Below are positions 16,814 through 25,322 of a DNA stretch of 64,000 nucleotides, piece after piece; the stretch's first letter is position 1; the number at the start of each line of letters is the position of its first letter. The stretch lies in contig JAFWEJ010000002.1 of assembly GCA_017512985.1 (NCBI GenBank), positions 1 to 64,000 of the forward strand. Reading direction: 5' to 3'. Below the pieces are notes generated by a model. That model saw only the letters and a program-made list of their open reading frames with translations, ran no database searches and was not told where the DNA came from. The position numbers were made by a program, and so were the translations under genes. The DNA is from Clostridia bacterium (GTDB taxonomy: Bacteria > Bacillota > Clostridia > Christensenellales > Aristaeellaceae).

Positions 16814-16865
16814 CTGCGTACGTGCGTTCCAGCGTGTCAATGAGCACAGGAACGCACGCACGCAG
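16814..16865. repeat. long inverted repeat after the helicase gene
   Basis: Arms at 16814-16830 (CTGCGTACGTGCGTTCC) and 16849-16865 pair over 17 bases with one G-T wobble and an 18-base loop. No T-run follows, so it is not a standard terminator. It may be a single-strand initiation site, a protein-binding site or an RNA structure. Confidence 0.7.
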
Positions 16866-16910
16866 AAAATCGACCTTATTCCTACTATATGAAAAGGAGT
16901 GTTTTTCTTT

Positions 16911-17036
16911 ATGTATATCGTAATTGTGATTGTGAAAACGCTAGTTTATGAAGGGCCCGTGATCGGTAGAGATGCCCGGAATAAACATCTGCAGCGTGAC
17001 AGGGAGGTGGCTGCTGATGTCTCACTTTACACCTAA
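16911..17036 (+). CDS. 41-residue hydrophobic-start peptide
   Basis: Starts MYIVIVIVKTLVYEGPVIGRDARNK. AAAAGGAG lies 11 bases upstream of ATG 16911. Its last 20 bases overlap the start of the next small gene, whose Shine-Dalgarno lies inside it, so it could be a leader that couples translation. No family recognised. Confidence 0.45.
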   Translation: MYIVIVIVKTLVYEGPVIGRDARNKHLQRDREVAADVSLYT

Positions 17037-17208
17037 TCAACAGGCCGCCTTCGATCGATGGGTTGATATTACAGCCCAGCTGCTTCAGGAATATGGCCCT
17101 GCTTTCCTTGCAAAGCAAGGGGAAAAACTAAGCAGCGAAGAGCAACCGATTCCTGCCGTATCAATTGAAAAGCGGGAGCCCTTGGAATCATTATATGCTG
17201 CTGCTTGA
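17017..17208 (+). CDS. small hypothetical protein of the mobile element
   Basis: 63 residues beginning MSHFTPNQQAAFDRWVDITAQLL, helical and soluble. GGGAGG lies about 9 bases upstream of ATG 17017; an upstream in-frame ATG at 16972 has no site. It may be a small regulator, but nothing specific can be said. Confidence 0.55.
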   Translation: MSHFTPNQQAAFDRWVDITAQLLQEYGPAFLAKQGEKLSSEEQPIPAVSIEKREPLESLYAAA

Positions 17209-17229
17209 ATTTTTCTTGTAAAAACCACC

Positions 17230-17291
17230 GGATCCGTATTGTGTATCGTCTTCCCTTGTGGTAGGATGAATATGCATACGGATCCTTTTTT
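17230..17291 (+). terminator. terminator-like inverted repeat before the KilA-N gene
   Basis: GGATCCGTAT (17230-17239) and ATACGGATCC (17276-17285) pair perfectly over 10 bp across a 36-base loop and are followed by TTTTTT. It separates the replication genes from the KilA-N/recombinase unit. Confidence 0.6.
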
Positions 17292-17307
17292 CGTTTCTGT
17301 CCATTTT

Positions 17308-17331
17308 AAACGTATCGAAATCGATACGTTT
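17308..17331. promoter_or_regulatory. palindromic operator candidate upstream of the KilA-N gene
   Basis: AAACGTATCG and CGATACGTTT form a perfect 10-bp inverted repeat with a 4-base centre, ending 28 bases before the KilA-N ATG. This is the form of a dimeric repressor site and could control integration and excision. Confidence 0.65.
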
Positions 17332-17359
17332 GAATCTTTCATCGAAAGGGGTTTCGAAT

Positions 17360-18214
17360 ATGGCTAATCCTCCAATATCTGATACAATTCACGCAAAGGG
17401 CTTCAGCATCCGCATCTACACGACCGATTTTGAAAATGAATTCATTTCACTGACTGACATTGCAAAGTACAAAAGCGATGATGCCAATGCTACCATTTGC
17501 AACTGGATGCGGAGCAGAGAAACATTGGAATTCCTTGGTATCTGGGAAAGTCTTCACAACCCGGATTTTAAACCCCTCGAATTCGAGGGGTTTAGACAGC
17601 AAGCTGGTCTGAATGCTTTTACGATGTCTCCTACCAAATGGATCGAAGGAGTAAATGCAATCGGCATCGTTTCAAAGGCTGGTCGATATGGCGGTACTTT
17701 CGCCCATTCCGATATCGCGCTGGAATTCGCCTCCTGGATATCCGCTGAGTTTAAGTTATATATCATGAATGATTACCAGCGGATCAAACGGGATGAAAAC
17801 AGCCGTCTGTCTCTGAACTGGAATCTGAACCGGGAAATTGCAAAGCTAAACTATCGAATCCATACCGATGCCATCAAGGCAAATCTGATTCCCCCGAAGC
17901 TGACGCCAGAGCAGATTTCTTATGCATATGCGACAGAGGCGGACATGATCAACGTGGCATTGTTTGGTCAAACCGCGAAGCAATGGCGGAATGCGAATCC
18001 TGATGCCAAAGGTAATATGCGGGATCAGGCATCTCTGAATCAGTTGTTGGTACTGGCCAATATGGAAAGCTATAACGCTGTTCTGATTGAACAGGGTAAA
18101 GGCCAATCCGAAAGGCTAATACTGCTTCATGAACTGGCTGTTCAGCAACTGCAAACTCTGTCGAAGCTCAGCATCAATAACCTTCCGCGTCTTCCGCAGG
18201 GAGGTCGGGCATGA
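17360..18214 (+). CDS. KilA-N domain protein
   Basis: 284 residues. A KilA-N DNA-binding domain covers about residues 10-115: FISLTDIAKYKSDDANATICNWMRSRETLEFLGIWE, then RYGGTFAHSDIALEFASWISAEFKLYIMNDYQRIK. Helices with no known match follow. KilA-N proteins are common in phages and mobile elements as DNA-binding regulators or antirepressors. ATG 17360 has AAAGGGG 8 bases upstream. Its stop overlaps the recombinase start (ATGA), so both are made from one transcript; it may tune recombinase activity. Confidence 0.85.
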   Translation: MANPPISDTIHAKGFSIRIYTTDFENEFISLTDIAKYKSDDANATICNWMRSRETLEFLGIWESLHNPDFKPLEFEGFRQQAGLNAFTMSPTKWIEGVNAIGIVSKAGRYGGTFAHSDIALEFASWISAEFKLYIMNDYQRIKRDENSRLSLNWNLNREIAKLNYRIHTDAIKANLIPPKLTPEQISYAYATEADMINVALFGQTAKQWRNANPDAKGNMRDQASLNQLLVLANMESYNAVLIEQGKGQSERLILLHELAVQQLQTLSKLSINNLPRLPQGGRA

Positions 18215-19884
18215 ACGGAAAGATTAAATGCTATATCTACACCCGCGTGTCTACTGCCATGCAGGTGGATGGATACAGCCTGGATGCACAAAGAGAAAAG
18301 CTGCGGAAATATGCTGAATATCAGGAAATGGAGATTGCCGGTGAATACTGTGATGAAGGCTTTTCCGGCAAGAATATTCAGGGTCGTATTGCTTTTCAGC
18401 AAATGCTGCAGGATATTACAAACCGGAAAGACAATGTGGATTATGTCCTTGTTTTCAAGCTCTCCCGCTTTGGAAGGAATGCCGCAGATGTGCTAAACTC
18501 TCTGCAAACCATGCAAGATTACGGTGTCAATCTGATCTGCGTGGAAGACGGTATTGATTCCTCCAAAGATGCGGGAAAACTGATGATTTCGGTTCTTTCC
18601 GCAGTAGCAGAGATTGAACGGGAGAACATCCGTGCGCAAACCATGGCCGGAAGAGAACAAAAAGCACGGGAAGGGAAATGGAACGGCGGATTTGCGCCAT
18701 ATGGATACAAGCTTGAAAACGGTCAATTGCTCATCAACGAAGATGAAGCGGAAGTGATCCGCATTATTTTTGACAAATATATCCATACTAACCTTGGTGC
18801 CGGTGCCATCGCCCAATACCTGAATGATCACGGATACACTAAAAATGTTCGTCAAAACGGCATGATGCCCGGTTTCTCGGCTCCTTTTGTGGTTGACGTG
18901 CTGGACAATCCGGTCTATATGGGTAAAATCGCCTATGGTCGACGCAAAACCGAGAAAAAGATTGGCACCCGAAATGAGATGCACGTGGTCGTACAGGATG
19001 ATTTCCCTGTCTATGACGGTCTTCATGAAGCCATCGTTACGGAAGAAGACTGGAATCTGGCTCAGGAAAAAAGAAAGAAGAATGCTTTTGTCAGAGAGAA
19101 AGTCCGTGATCTGAATCATGCCCATGTACTCTCAGGTATTGTCCGGTGTCCTGATTGCGGAAAGGGTTTGTACGGAAACATTTCTACTCCGCATAAGAAG
19201 GACAACAAGATCCGGCATTATTATTACTGCAAAAATACCGTCAAGGTCACGGGACACAAATGCAAGTTCCGGACAAACATTGATCAGGAAGAAATCAACC
19301 GCCAGGTATTCGCTGTGATTTCTGCGATGGTAAGTCAGCCGGAATTCATAGACGCCATCAAGAAAAAAATCAGTTCCACCATTGATACCAGCGAAATGGA
19401 AAAAAAGAAAGAAACGCTGGATGCCCGGAGGCAGCAGGCGGAAGGAACAAAAAACCGACTCGAAAAACAGATGGATACCTTGGATATCAATGACCCGTTT
19501 TATGAGCAGAAGATTGCAGACTTTCAACGTCGCTATGACGAGCAATACAGTATCATTGCCGAAATAGACAAACAGCAAACAGAAATCAATGAACAGCTGT
19601 ACACGATTCGGCAGGAGAAGCTCACGGGAGACCAGGTATATCAACTGCTGCTGGCTTTTAATCAACTTTATCCTACTTTCCCCGAAATCCAACAGAAGCG
19701 GTTTATGAAAGCCTTTATTGAGCGAGTTGATCTTTATCCCAAAAAGACAAAGGACGGAATCTGGATTCGTTCTATCACCTTTAATTTCCCGGTACCTGTA
19801 GACGGGAATGAAGTGGTAGAGTTGCCCTTGGAATCACAAAGACTCGCTGAAACGGTCGTTCTCCTGACAAGGGAAAACGGATGA
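18211..19884 (+). CDS. large serine recombinase (integrase/excisionase of the element)
   Basis: 557 residues. N-terminal resolvase domain with catalytic Ser14 (YTRVSTAMQ), conserved FKLSRFGRN and AEIERENIR motifs. Next are a Recombinase domain (about 160-265), a zinc ribbon (CPDCGKGLYGN, then YYCKNTVKVTGHKCKF) and a long coiled coil (about 400-465). This order is that of large serine integrases, which catalyse directional attP x attB recombination. It lies at the right edge of the element, where attR would be expected; no direct repeat was found by eye. Confidence 0.93.
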   Translation: MNGKIKCYIYTRVSTAMQVDGYSLDAQREKLRKYAEYQEMEIAGEYCDEGFSGKNIQGRIAFQQMLQDITNRKDNVDYVLVFKLSRFGRNAADVLNSLQTMQDYGVNLICVEDGIDSSKDAGKLMISVLSAVAEIERENIRAQTMAGREQKAREGKWNGGFAPYGYKLENGQLLINEDEAEVIRIIFDKYIHTNLGAGAIAQYLNDHGYTKNVRQNGMMPGFSAPFVVDVLDNPVYMGKIAYGRRKTEKKIGTRNEMHVVVQDDFPVYDGLHEAIVTEEDWNLAQEKRKKNAFVREKVRDLNHAHVLSGIVRCPDCGKGLYGNISTPHKKDNKIRHYYYCKNTVKVTGHKCKFRTNIDQEEINRQVFAVISAMVSQPEFIDAIKKKISSTIDTSEMEKKKETLDARRQQAEGTKNRLEKQMDTLDINDPFYEQKIADFQRRYDEQYSIIAEIDKQQTEINEQLYTIRQEKLTGDQVYQLLLAFNQLYPTFPEIQQKRFMKAFIERVDLYPKKTKDGIWIRSITFNFPVPVDGNEVVELPLESQRLAETVVLLTRENG

Positions 19885-19950
19885 TCCGTCCCGTATACAA
19901 ATCTAAGACAACCGTTGATAAAAAAAGGGTTAGCACCTCTTGACGAATCG

Positions 19951-19959
19951 TGCTATAAT
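19951..19959 (+). promoter_or_regulatory. extended -10 promoter of pfp
   Basis: TGCTATAAT is a perfect extended -10 (TGnTATAAT), 65 bases before the pfp ATG; no good -35 is needed or seen at 17 bases. It lies outside the recombinase gene and is presumably the native chromosomal promoter. Confidence 0.65.
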
Positions 19960-20024
19960 CCTTTACTGAATGAATGCGCCGCACGCATTCCTTCATATAA
20001 TAATGATTAAAAGGAGAACGCAAG

Positions 20025-21689
20025 ATGAACCTGTCACCACTTCAGAAGGCAAGATACGAGTACAGCCCCAAGCTTCCGGGAATGCTTCGCGGCGGTATCT
20101 CTGAGATTTCCGTCAAGGTCGGCGCCCCCACCGAGAGCGTGGCCGACCAGGCCAAGATCAAGGCTCTGTTCCCCAACACCTACGGCAAGGAAGAGATCAC
20201 CTTCGTCAAGGGCAGCAACACCTCCGCGGCGAAAAAGCAGGTTGTCGGCGTGATCCTTTCCGGCGGACAGGCCCCCGGCGGACATAACGTCATCTGCGGC
20301 CTGTACGACGCCATCAAGGCGACGGATAAGAACAACGTGCTGCTGGGCTTCAAGGGCGGCCCCTCCGGACTGATCGAAGACAGCTATATCGAGTTCACCG
20401 ATGAATACATCAACCAGTACCGCAACACCGGCGGTTTCGATATCATCGGTTCCGGCCGCACCAAGCTGGAGACGGAAGAGCAGTTCAAAATCGTGACCGA
20501 AGTCGCAAAGAAGCACGGCCTGACCGCAATCGTGATCATCGGCGGCGACGACTCCAACACCAACGCGGCTGTGCTGGCCGAATACATGGCCGCACACAAC
20601 ACCGGCGTGCAGGTGATCGGCTGCCCGAAGACCATCGACGGCGACCTGAAGAACGAAGACATCGAGGCCTCCTTTGGTTTCGACACCGCCACCAAAACCT
20701 ATTCCGAGCTGATCGGCAACATCGAGCGGGACGCCAACTCCGCGAAGAAATACTGGCACTTCATCAAGGTGATGGGCCGCTCCGCCTCCCACGTCGCGCT
20801 GGAATGCGCGCTGGAGACCCAGCCCAACATCTGCCTGATCGGCGAGGAAGTGGCCGCGAAGAAGATGTCCCTGGCCCAGATCGCCAACTACATTGCCGAT
20901 TCCGTTGAGACGCGCGGCAACAACGGCGAGAACTTCGGCGTGGCCATCATCCCCGAAGGCATCGTGGAATTCGTTCCCGAGTTTTCCAAACTGATCGCCG
21001 AGATCAACGAACTGCTGGCCGGCAGCAAAACCGAAGAGTTCAACGCCCTGCCCGACTGGGACGCCAAGTACGCGTTCATCAAAAAGGGCCTGTCCGCCGA
21101 ATCTTTCGCGGTATTCGACATTCTGCCCCAGTTCGTGCAGCAGCAGCTCTTCCTCGAGCGGGATCCCCACGGCAACGTGCAGGTTTCCCTGATTGAGTCC
21201 GAGAAACTGTTCTCCGAAATGGTGAAGGCCGAGCTGGCCAAACGGAAGGCCGCCGGCACCTACAAGGGCAAGTTCGGCACCCAGCATCACTTCTTCGGCT
21301 ATGAAGGCCGCTGCGCTTTCCCGTCCAACTTCGACGCGGACTACTGCTACTCCCTGGGTTACAATGCCTTCATGCTGATCCAGTACGGCTACACCGGATA
21401 CCTGTCCAAGGTTTCCAATATCTCCAAGCCTGCTGAAGAGTGGGTCGCCGGCGGTATGCCCATCACCAAGATGATGAACATGGAACGGCGGAACGGCGAG
21501 GACAAGCCCGTCATCCGCAAAGCGCTGGTCGAACTTGACGGCGCGCCCTTCAAATACTTTGAAGCGCACAGGGACGAGTGGGCGGTGAAAACCTCCTTCA
21601 CCTATCCCGGCGCGATCCAGTACTTCGGACCCGCGGAAGTCTGCGACCTGACCACCCGGACGCTCGCGCTGGAAAAAGGCCAGGCATAA
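20025..21689 (+). CDS. pfp: diphosphate-fructose-6-phosphate 1-phosphotransferase (PPi-PFK)
   Basis: Glycolytic enzyme making fructose 1,6-bisphosphate with pyrophosphate, reversible. 554 residues, the length of the long PPi-PFK group. Motifs: [11 protein letters not shown] at 79-88, GGDDSNTN at 173-180 (the second Asp is the mark of PPi use instead of ATP), KTIDGD at 202-207, and [22 protein letters not shown] near 425. AAGGAG lies 9 bases upstream. Its codon choice is strongly biased, like gapA, indicating high expression. PPi use saves ATP, typical of anaerobes. Confidence 0.93.
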   Translation: MNLSPLQKARYEYSPKLPGMLRGGISEISVKVGAPTESVADQAKIKALFPNTYGKEEITFVKGSNTSAAKKQVVGVILSGGQAPGGHNVICGLYDAIKATDKNNVLLGFKGGPSGLIEDSYIEFTDEYINQYRNTGGFDIIGSGRTKLETEEQFKIVTEVAKKHGLTAIVIIGGDDSNTNAAVLAEYMAAHNTGVQVIGCPKTIDGDLKNEDIEASFGFDTATKTYSELIGNIERDANSAKKYWHFIKVMGRSASHVALECALETQPNICLIGEEVAAKKMSLAQIANYIADSVETRGNNGENFGVAIIPEGIVEFVPEFSKLIAEINELLAGSKTEEFNALPDWDAKYAFIKKGLSAESFAVFDILPQFVQQQLFLERDPHGNVQVSLIESEKLFSEMVKAELAKRKAAGTYKGKFGTQHHFFGYEGRCAFPSNFDADYCYSLGYNAFMLIQYGYTGYLSKVSNISKPAEEWVAGGMPITKMMNMERRNGEDKPVIRKALVELDGAPFKYFEAHRDEWAVKTSFTYPGAIQYFGPAEVCDLTTRTLALEKGQA

Positions 21690-21711
21690 TCCGGTCAACA
21701 GGCGTATCAAC

Positions 21712-21746
21712 GGCCCGGCAGGCTGTACAGCTTACCGGGCTGTTTT
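21712..21746 (+). terminator. terminator of pfp
   Basis: GCCCGG ... CCGGGC with an extended inner stem (GGCTGTACAGC-type) is followed by TGTTTTC, 22 bases after the pfp stop. Confidence 0.75.
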
Positions 21747-21778
21747 CATACCGCAGCCATGAGGGAAGGGGATAAGCG

Positions 21779-22864
21779 ATGAAAGCATTCCTGAAACGGA
21801 AAAACATAGAGATCTCGCTCAAACGCTACGGAATCGACGCGCTGGGCGCAATGGCCCAGGGCCTGTTCTGCTCGCTGCTGATCGGCACGATCATCGACAC
21901 AATCGGCAAGCAGCTGGGCATCGGGTTCCTGACGCAGACCGTCGCGACAATCAGCGGCAAGGACTATACCGTGGGCGGAATGGCTTCCGCCATGAGCGGC
22001 CCGGCGATGGCGGTCGCCATCGGCTACGCGCTGCAGTGCCCGCCGCTGGTCCTGTTCTCCATGATCACTGTCGGCTTTGCGGCCAACGCCCTGGGCGGCG
22101 CCGGCGGCCCGCTGGCCGTGCTCTTCATCGCGATCATCGCTGCAGAATTCGGAAAGGCCGTATCCAAGGAAACCAAAGTGGATATCCTCGTGACGCCCCT
22201 GGTGACCATCGGGGTCGGCATGTTCCTTTCCTGGCTGATCGCCCCGCCGCTCGGAAAAGCCGCCATGGCCGTTGGCAACCTGATTATGTGGGCTACGGAA
22301 CTGCAGCCCTTCCTGATGGGCATCCTTGTGTCCGTGCTGGTGGGCGTCGCGCTGACGCTCCCCATCTCCTCCGCCGCGATCTGCGCGGCGTTCGGGCTGG
22401 TCGGCCTGGCAGGCGGCGCCGCGGTGGCGGGCTGCTGCGCCCAGATGATCGGCTTCGCGGTCATCTCCTTTAAGGAAAACAGGATCGGCGGCCTGGTCTC
22501 CCAGGGCCTGGGCACCTCCATGCTCCAGATGCCGAACATCGTGAAGAATCCCCGCGTGTGGATCGCGCCTACCGTCGCCTCCGCGATCACCGGACCCATC
22601 GCGACCTGCGTGTTCCGGCTGGAGATGAACGGCCCGCCGGTCTCCTCCGGTATGGGCACCTGCGGCCTTGTCGGCCCGCTTGGCGTCTACACAGGCTGGG
22701 TGAACGACGTCGCCGCCGGCACGAAAGCCGCGGTCACCGGAACCGACTGGCTCGGCATGGCGCTGATCTGCCTGGTGCTGCCCGCAGTGCTGTCCCTGCT
22801 GATCCACGCCCTGGTCCGGAAAGCCGGCTGGGTAAAGGACGGGGACCTGAAACTCGGCGCATGA
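21779..22864 (+). CDS. PTS EIIC-like membrane protein (PTS_EIIC_2/PfoR family)
   Basis: 361 residues with about eight to nine hydrophobic spans. Sequence features GGMASAMSGPAMAVAIGYALQCPPLVLFS and GGAGGPLAVLFIA resemble the PTS_EIIC_2 family, which includes the PfoR regulator of Clostridium perfringens. No EIIA, EIIB or phosphorylatable His/Cys module is encoded nearby, so it may be a transporter or regulator independent of the PTS. It follows the pfp terminator; GGGAAGGGG lies 7 bases before the ATG. Confidence 0.75.
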   Translation: MKAFLKRKNIEISLKRYGIDALGAMAQGLFCSLLIGTIIDTIGKQLGIGFLTQTVATISGKDYTVGGMASAMSGPAMAVAIGYALQCPPLVLFSMITVGFAANALGGAGGPLAVLFIAIIAAEFGKAVSKETKVDILVTPLVTIGVGMFLSWLIAPPLGKAAMAVGNLIMWATELQPFLMGILVSVLVGVALTLPISSAAICAAFGLVGLAGGAAVAGCCAQMIGFAVISFKENRIGGLVSQGLGTSMLQMPNIVKNPRVWIAPTVASAITGPIATCVFRLEMNGPPVSSGMGTCGLVGPLGVYTGWVNDVAAGTKAAVTGTDWLGMALICLVLPAVLSLLIHALVRKAGWVKDGDLKLGA

Positions 22865-22933
22865 ACCCCTGTTCACCCGGAACAGATTGACATATAATAC
22901 AGACTGTATGAACACACGGAAAGGATGACAATC

Positions 22934-24190
22934 ATGGCCTTTGAACGAATCGGAATCCGTCCCGCGCAGATCCTGCTGCCGGCTCCCGGCGTAAAACATG
23001 AAACCTGGGCCTGCATCGCCTGCGATCAGTACACCTCCGAACCGGAATACTGGCAGAAAGCCTTTGCCTGCGCCGGAGACGCGCCCTCGGCCATCCGGCT
23101 CATCCTGCCGGAATATAACCTGAAGAACAGCGAGACCCTGATCCCCCAGATCCACCAGGCGATGGCGGACTACCTGGCAAAAGGCCTGCTGGCCCCGGCC
23201 GTGAATCCCGGTTTCATTCTCTGCGAACGGACGATCGCCTCCGGCACGCGGCTTGGCCTGGTCTGCGCGGTGGACCTGGAGCAGTATTCCTTTGAAAAGG
23301 GTTCCCTGCCACTGATCCGCCCCACGGAGCAGACGATTACCGACCGGCTCCCGCCGCGGCTGAAGATCCGCCGGGGAGCGCCGGTGGAACTGACGCATAT
23401 CATGATCCTGATCGACGATCCGGACCGCACAGTGCTTGAACCCCTGCAGGCAGCGAAGGCTTCCCTGCGCAAGGTCTACGACTTTGACCTGATGATGGGC
23501 GGCGGCCGCCTGGCCGGCTGGGCCGTGGACGGGGAAGCGATGCTGGATCAGGTGGACCGGAGCCTGAACGCGCTCATGGATACCAAGGGCGAGCATCCGC
23601 TGCTTCTTGCCGTGGGCGACGGCAACCACAGCCTTGCCACCGCAAAGGCCTACTGGAACGAGATCCGTGAAGGCCTGAGTGAGGCGGAACGGGAGAACCA
23701 TCCCGCGCGCTTCGCCCTGTGCGAGATCGTGAACATCCACGACGAAGCCCTGCTCTTTGAGCCGATCCACCGTATCGTGACCGGCACCGGCCGCGGAACG
23801 GTCATGGCGGCGTGGAAACAGTATGCCGCGGAACGCGGCATGAAGCTGGAAAAAGACGGCGAAGGACACCGGTTCACGGTTGTGGCCGCAGACGGTGAGG
23901 AAACCGTTGTCGTAAAGGATCCGGAAGGCGCGATTCCCTGCGAAACGGTTCAGAAGTTCCTGGACAGTTTCCTTGCGCAGCATCCGGAGGCCGGCATCGA
24001 CTTCATCCACGGTGAAGGCTCGCTTCGCGCGCTGGCCGGAAAGCCGGATACTGTCGGATTCCTGCTGCCGGAGATTGATAAACACAGCTTTTTTGAGGAC
24101 GTAAAAAAACTCGGCGTACTGCCGAGGAAGACGTTCTCGATGGGCGAAGCCGATGAGAAACGGTTCTATATGGAAGCAAAGAAAATTTAA
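22934..24190 (+). CDS. DUF1015 family protein
   Basis: 418-residue cytoplasmic protein with the family marks VGDGNHSLATAKAYW near residue 235 and a C-terminal LPRKTFSMGEADEKRFYMEAKKI. The core resembles ParB/sulfiredoxin-fold proteins; the related SerK is a serine kinase, and in many Clostridia DUF1015 genes sit beside serA/serC. Here no serine genes are adjacent, so the link is only by family. ATG 22934 is preferred over 22925 because AAAGGA would lie too close to the earlier ATG. Confidence 0.8.
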   Translation: MAFERIGIRPAQILLPAPGVKHETWACIACDQYTSEPEYWQKAFACAGDAPSAIRLILPEYNLKNSETLIPQIHQAMADYLAKGLLAPAVNPGFILCERTIASGTRLGLVCAVDLEQYSFEKGSLPLIRPTEQTITDRLPPRLKIRRGAPVELTHIMILIDDPDRTVLEPLQAAKASLRKVYDFDLMMGGGRLAGWAVDGEAMLDQVDRSLNALMDTKGEHPLLLAVGDGNHSLATAKAYWNEIREGLSEAERENHPARFALCEIVNIHDEALLFEPIHRIVTGTGRGTVMAAWKQYAAERGMKLEKDGEGHRFTVVAADGEETVVVKDPEGAIPCETVQKFLDSFLAQHPEAGIDFIHGEGSLRALAGKPDTVGFLLPEIDKHSFFEDVKKLGVLPRKTFSMGEADEKRFYMEAKKI

Positions 24191-24200
24191 TAAGGTGATA

Positions 24201-24238
24201 AAACAAAAGGTTCCGGATTAATCCGGAGCCTTTTGTTT
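24201..24238. terminator. bidirectional terminator
   Basis: CAAAAGG..CCGGATTAATCCGG..CCTTTTG forms a long symmetric hairpin with T-runs on both strands, between convergent genes (DUF1015 protein on plus, XRE regulator on minus). Confidence 0.85.
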
Positions 24239-24975
24239 CAGATCAGTTCAAACGTCACTTTTACACAGCGGGCAAGGAACCCGATCTCGTTGATGGGAAC
24301 AGTTTCGGATTCGTATTCCCGGTCATAGGACTGGAGAAGCACATTCCGGTCATCCAGGACCTTGACCTTGCGCAGGTAACGGTGCTCATTGTAATTCATG
24401 AGCATGATCGCGCCGTCCACCGGACTCTGGGCCGGAACGGTCAGCACGATGTCCCCGCGGTGGATACGGAAGCCCCGCATGCTGTCGTCCGGTGCGAGAT
24501 AAAAGAAAACCTTGTCCGGGTTCGCGCCCTCGATCCGGCCGTTTTCCACCGGCACCAGCTGGTAGCTGACCGGTTTCATCACCGCGTTCATCACGGGCAC
24601 GCGCTTCAGGACGCTTTGCAGGGCGTCCAGCCAGACGCTGCCGGCAACGCTTTCCGCTTCCTCAGTGGAGGCGGCGAGCTCCGCCTCTTTCTTCGGCGGC
24701 TTCTTCGCGGCCTGCACCGCGGCGGCCATCCGTGGCTGCACCTGGGCCAGGTCTACGGTGGCGGCAATGTCGTCCAGCGTGAACTCCGCCTCGGTCTGTT
24801 GTTTCAGGCCGATGCTCTTCAGGATCCGCCGGGCCTGGTCGTCCGCAATAATGCGGGTGCCGGCTTCCACCGCCAGCAGGTAGCTCTCGCTGACGCCGCA
24901 TTTCTTTGCGACCTGCTTCGGCGTCATTTTCTGCCGGATCCGCTCGGTGCGGATCAGATCACCAAGTCTGCTCAT
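24238..24975 (-). CDS. XRE-family regulator with S24/LexA-like C-terminal domain
   Basis: 245 residues. HTH_XRE at about 5-55 (IRQKMTPKQVAKKCGVSESYLLAVEAG). An Ala/Lys-rich linker (80-115) follows. An S24-like domain covers about 155-240: PDDSM with candidate nucleophile Ser165, RGDIVLTV, DGAIMLM and YLRKVKVLDDRNVLLQS. Lys203 or Lys205 occupies the place of the LexA catalytic lysine. No clear Ala-Gly cleavage site is seen. Such proteins are usually phage-type or SOS-type repressors, but this one sits in a G+C-rich core region behind a FakA-like gene. Start overlaps the upstream stop by 4 bases. Confidence 0.72.
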   Translation of the reverse strand: MSRLGDLIRTERIRQKMTPKQVAKKCGVSESYLLAVEAGTRIIADDQARRILKSIGLKQQTEAEFTLDDIAATVDLAQVQPRMAAAVQAAKKPPKKEAELAASTEEAESVAGSVWLDALQSVLKRVPVMNAVMKPVSYQLVPVENGRIEGANPDKVFFYLAPDDSMRGFRIHRGDIVLTVPAQSPVDGAIMLMNYNEHRYLRKVKVLDDRNVLLQSYDREYESETVPINEIGFLARCVKVTFELI

Positions 24976-25223
24976 CCCTTCAGGCCCTGTTCCTGACGTT
25001 CCATGTTCTCCACAACAATATCATAGATCTCGCCCAGGCTGGCGCAGTATTCCAGCACCTGCCACGGCTCGTTGGTATGGAAATGAATCTTGATCAGCTC
25101 ATCGTCGCCGACGGCCAGCAGGCAGTCGCCCTTGAAATGGCTGGTGAAATATTCATTGATGGCGTCCTCGTCCAGGTCATGCCCTTCAATCAGCAGCTGG
25201 GTGTCGAATTTGAACTCAAGCAT
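24972..25223 (-). CDS. stand-alone FakA C-terminal-like domain protein
   Basis: 83 residues. TQLLIEGHDLDEDAINEYF, GDCLLAVGDDELIKIHFHTNEPWQVLEY and GEIYDIVVENMERQ match the C-terminal domain of the fatty-acid kinase FakA (DAK-like, DegV partner), where it follows the kinase domains. Here the kinase domain is absent and the protein begins directly with this domain. Full-length family members are ~550 residues. It could be a regulatory or binding partner of a FakA or DegV encoded elsewhere. Overlaps the next gene by ATGA, so translation is coupled. Confidence 0.75.
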   Translation of the reverse strand: MLEFKFDTQLLIEGHDLDEDAINEYFTSHFKGDCLLAVGDDELIKIHFHTNEPWQVLEYCASLGEIYDIVVENMERQEQGLKG

Positions 25224-25322
25224 TTTCCGCTTCTCCTTCCTTACGCTCCGGGTCCCTTCCCGGCAACGCTACACACTCTATCATCTTTGACCGGTTATGT
25301 CAATGTTTTCAAGGCATCCGGC

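Larger units (their letters stand above)
8934..19884. mobile_element. integrative mobilizable element (approximate extent)
   Basis: Plasmid-type genes lie back to back: sigma-like protein, zinc-finger protein, ParM/ParR-like pair, MOBV relaxase, CHC2 primase, D5-type helicase, KilA-N protein and large serine recombinase. Base composition is intermediate between the A/T-rich sugar island and the G+C-rich pfp gene. There are no type IV secretion genes, so transfer would depend on a helper conjugative element. I compared the gaps on both sides by eye and found no convincing att direct repeat, so the borders are simply the outer gene ends. Confidence 0.8.

Noticed and set aside
20034..21710. 558-residue minus-strand open frame opposite pfp
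   Set aside because: Mirror of a strongly biased gene; Gly/Val/His-rich translation without motifs; the plus frame is an unmistakable phosphofructokinase.
21746..24085. 779-residue minus-strand frame opposite the EIIC-like and DUF1015 genes
   Set aside because: It crosses two real genes and an intergenic gap and reads as His/Gln/Arg-rich shadow sequence.
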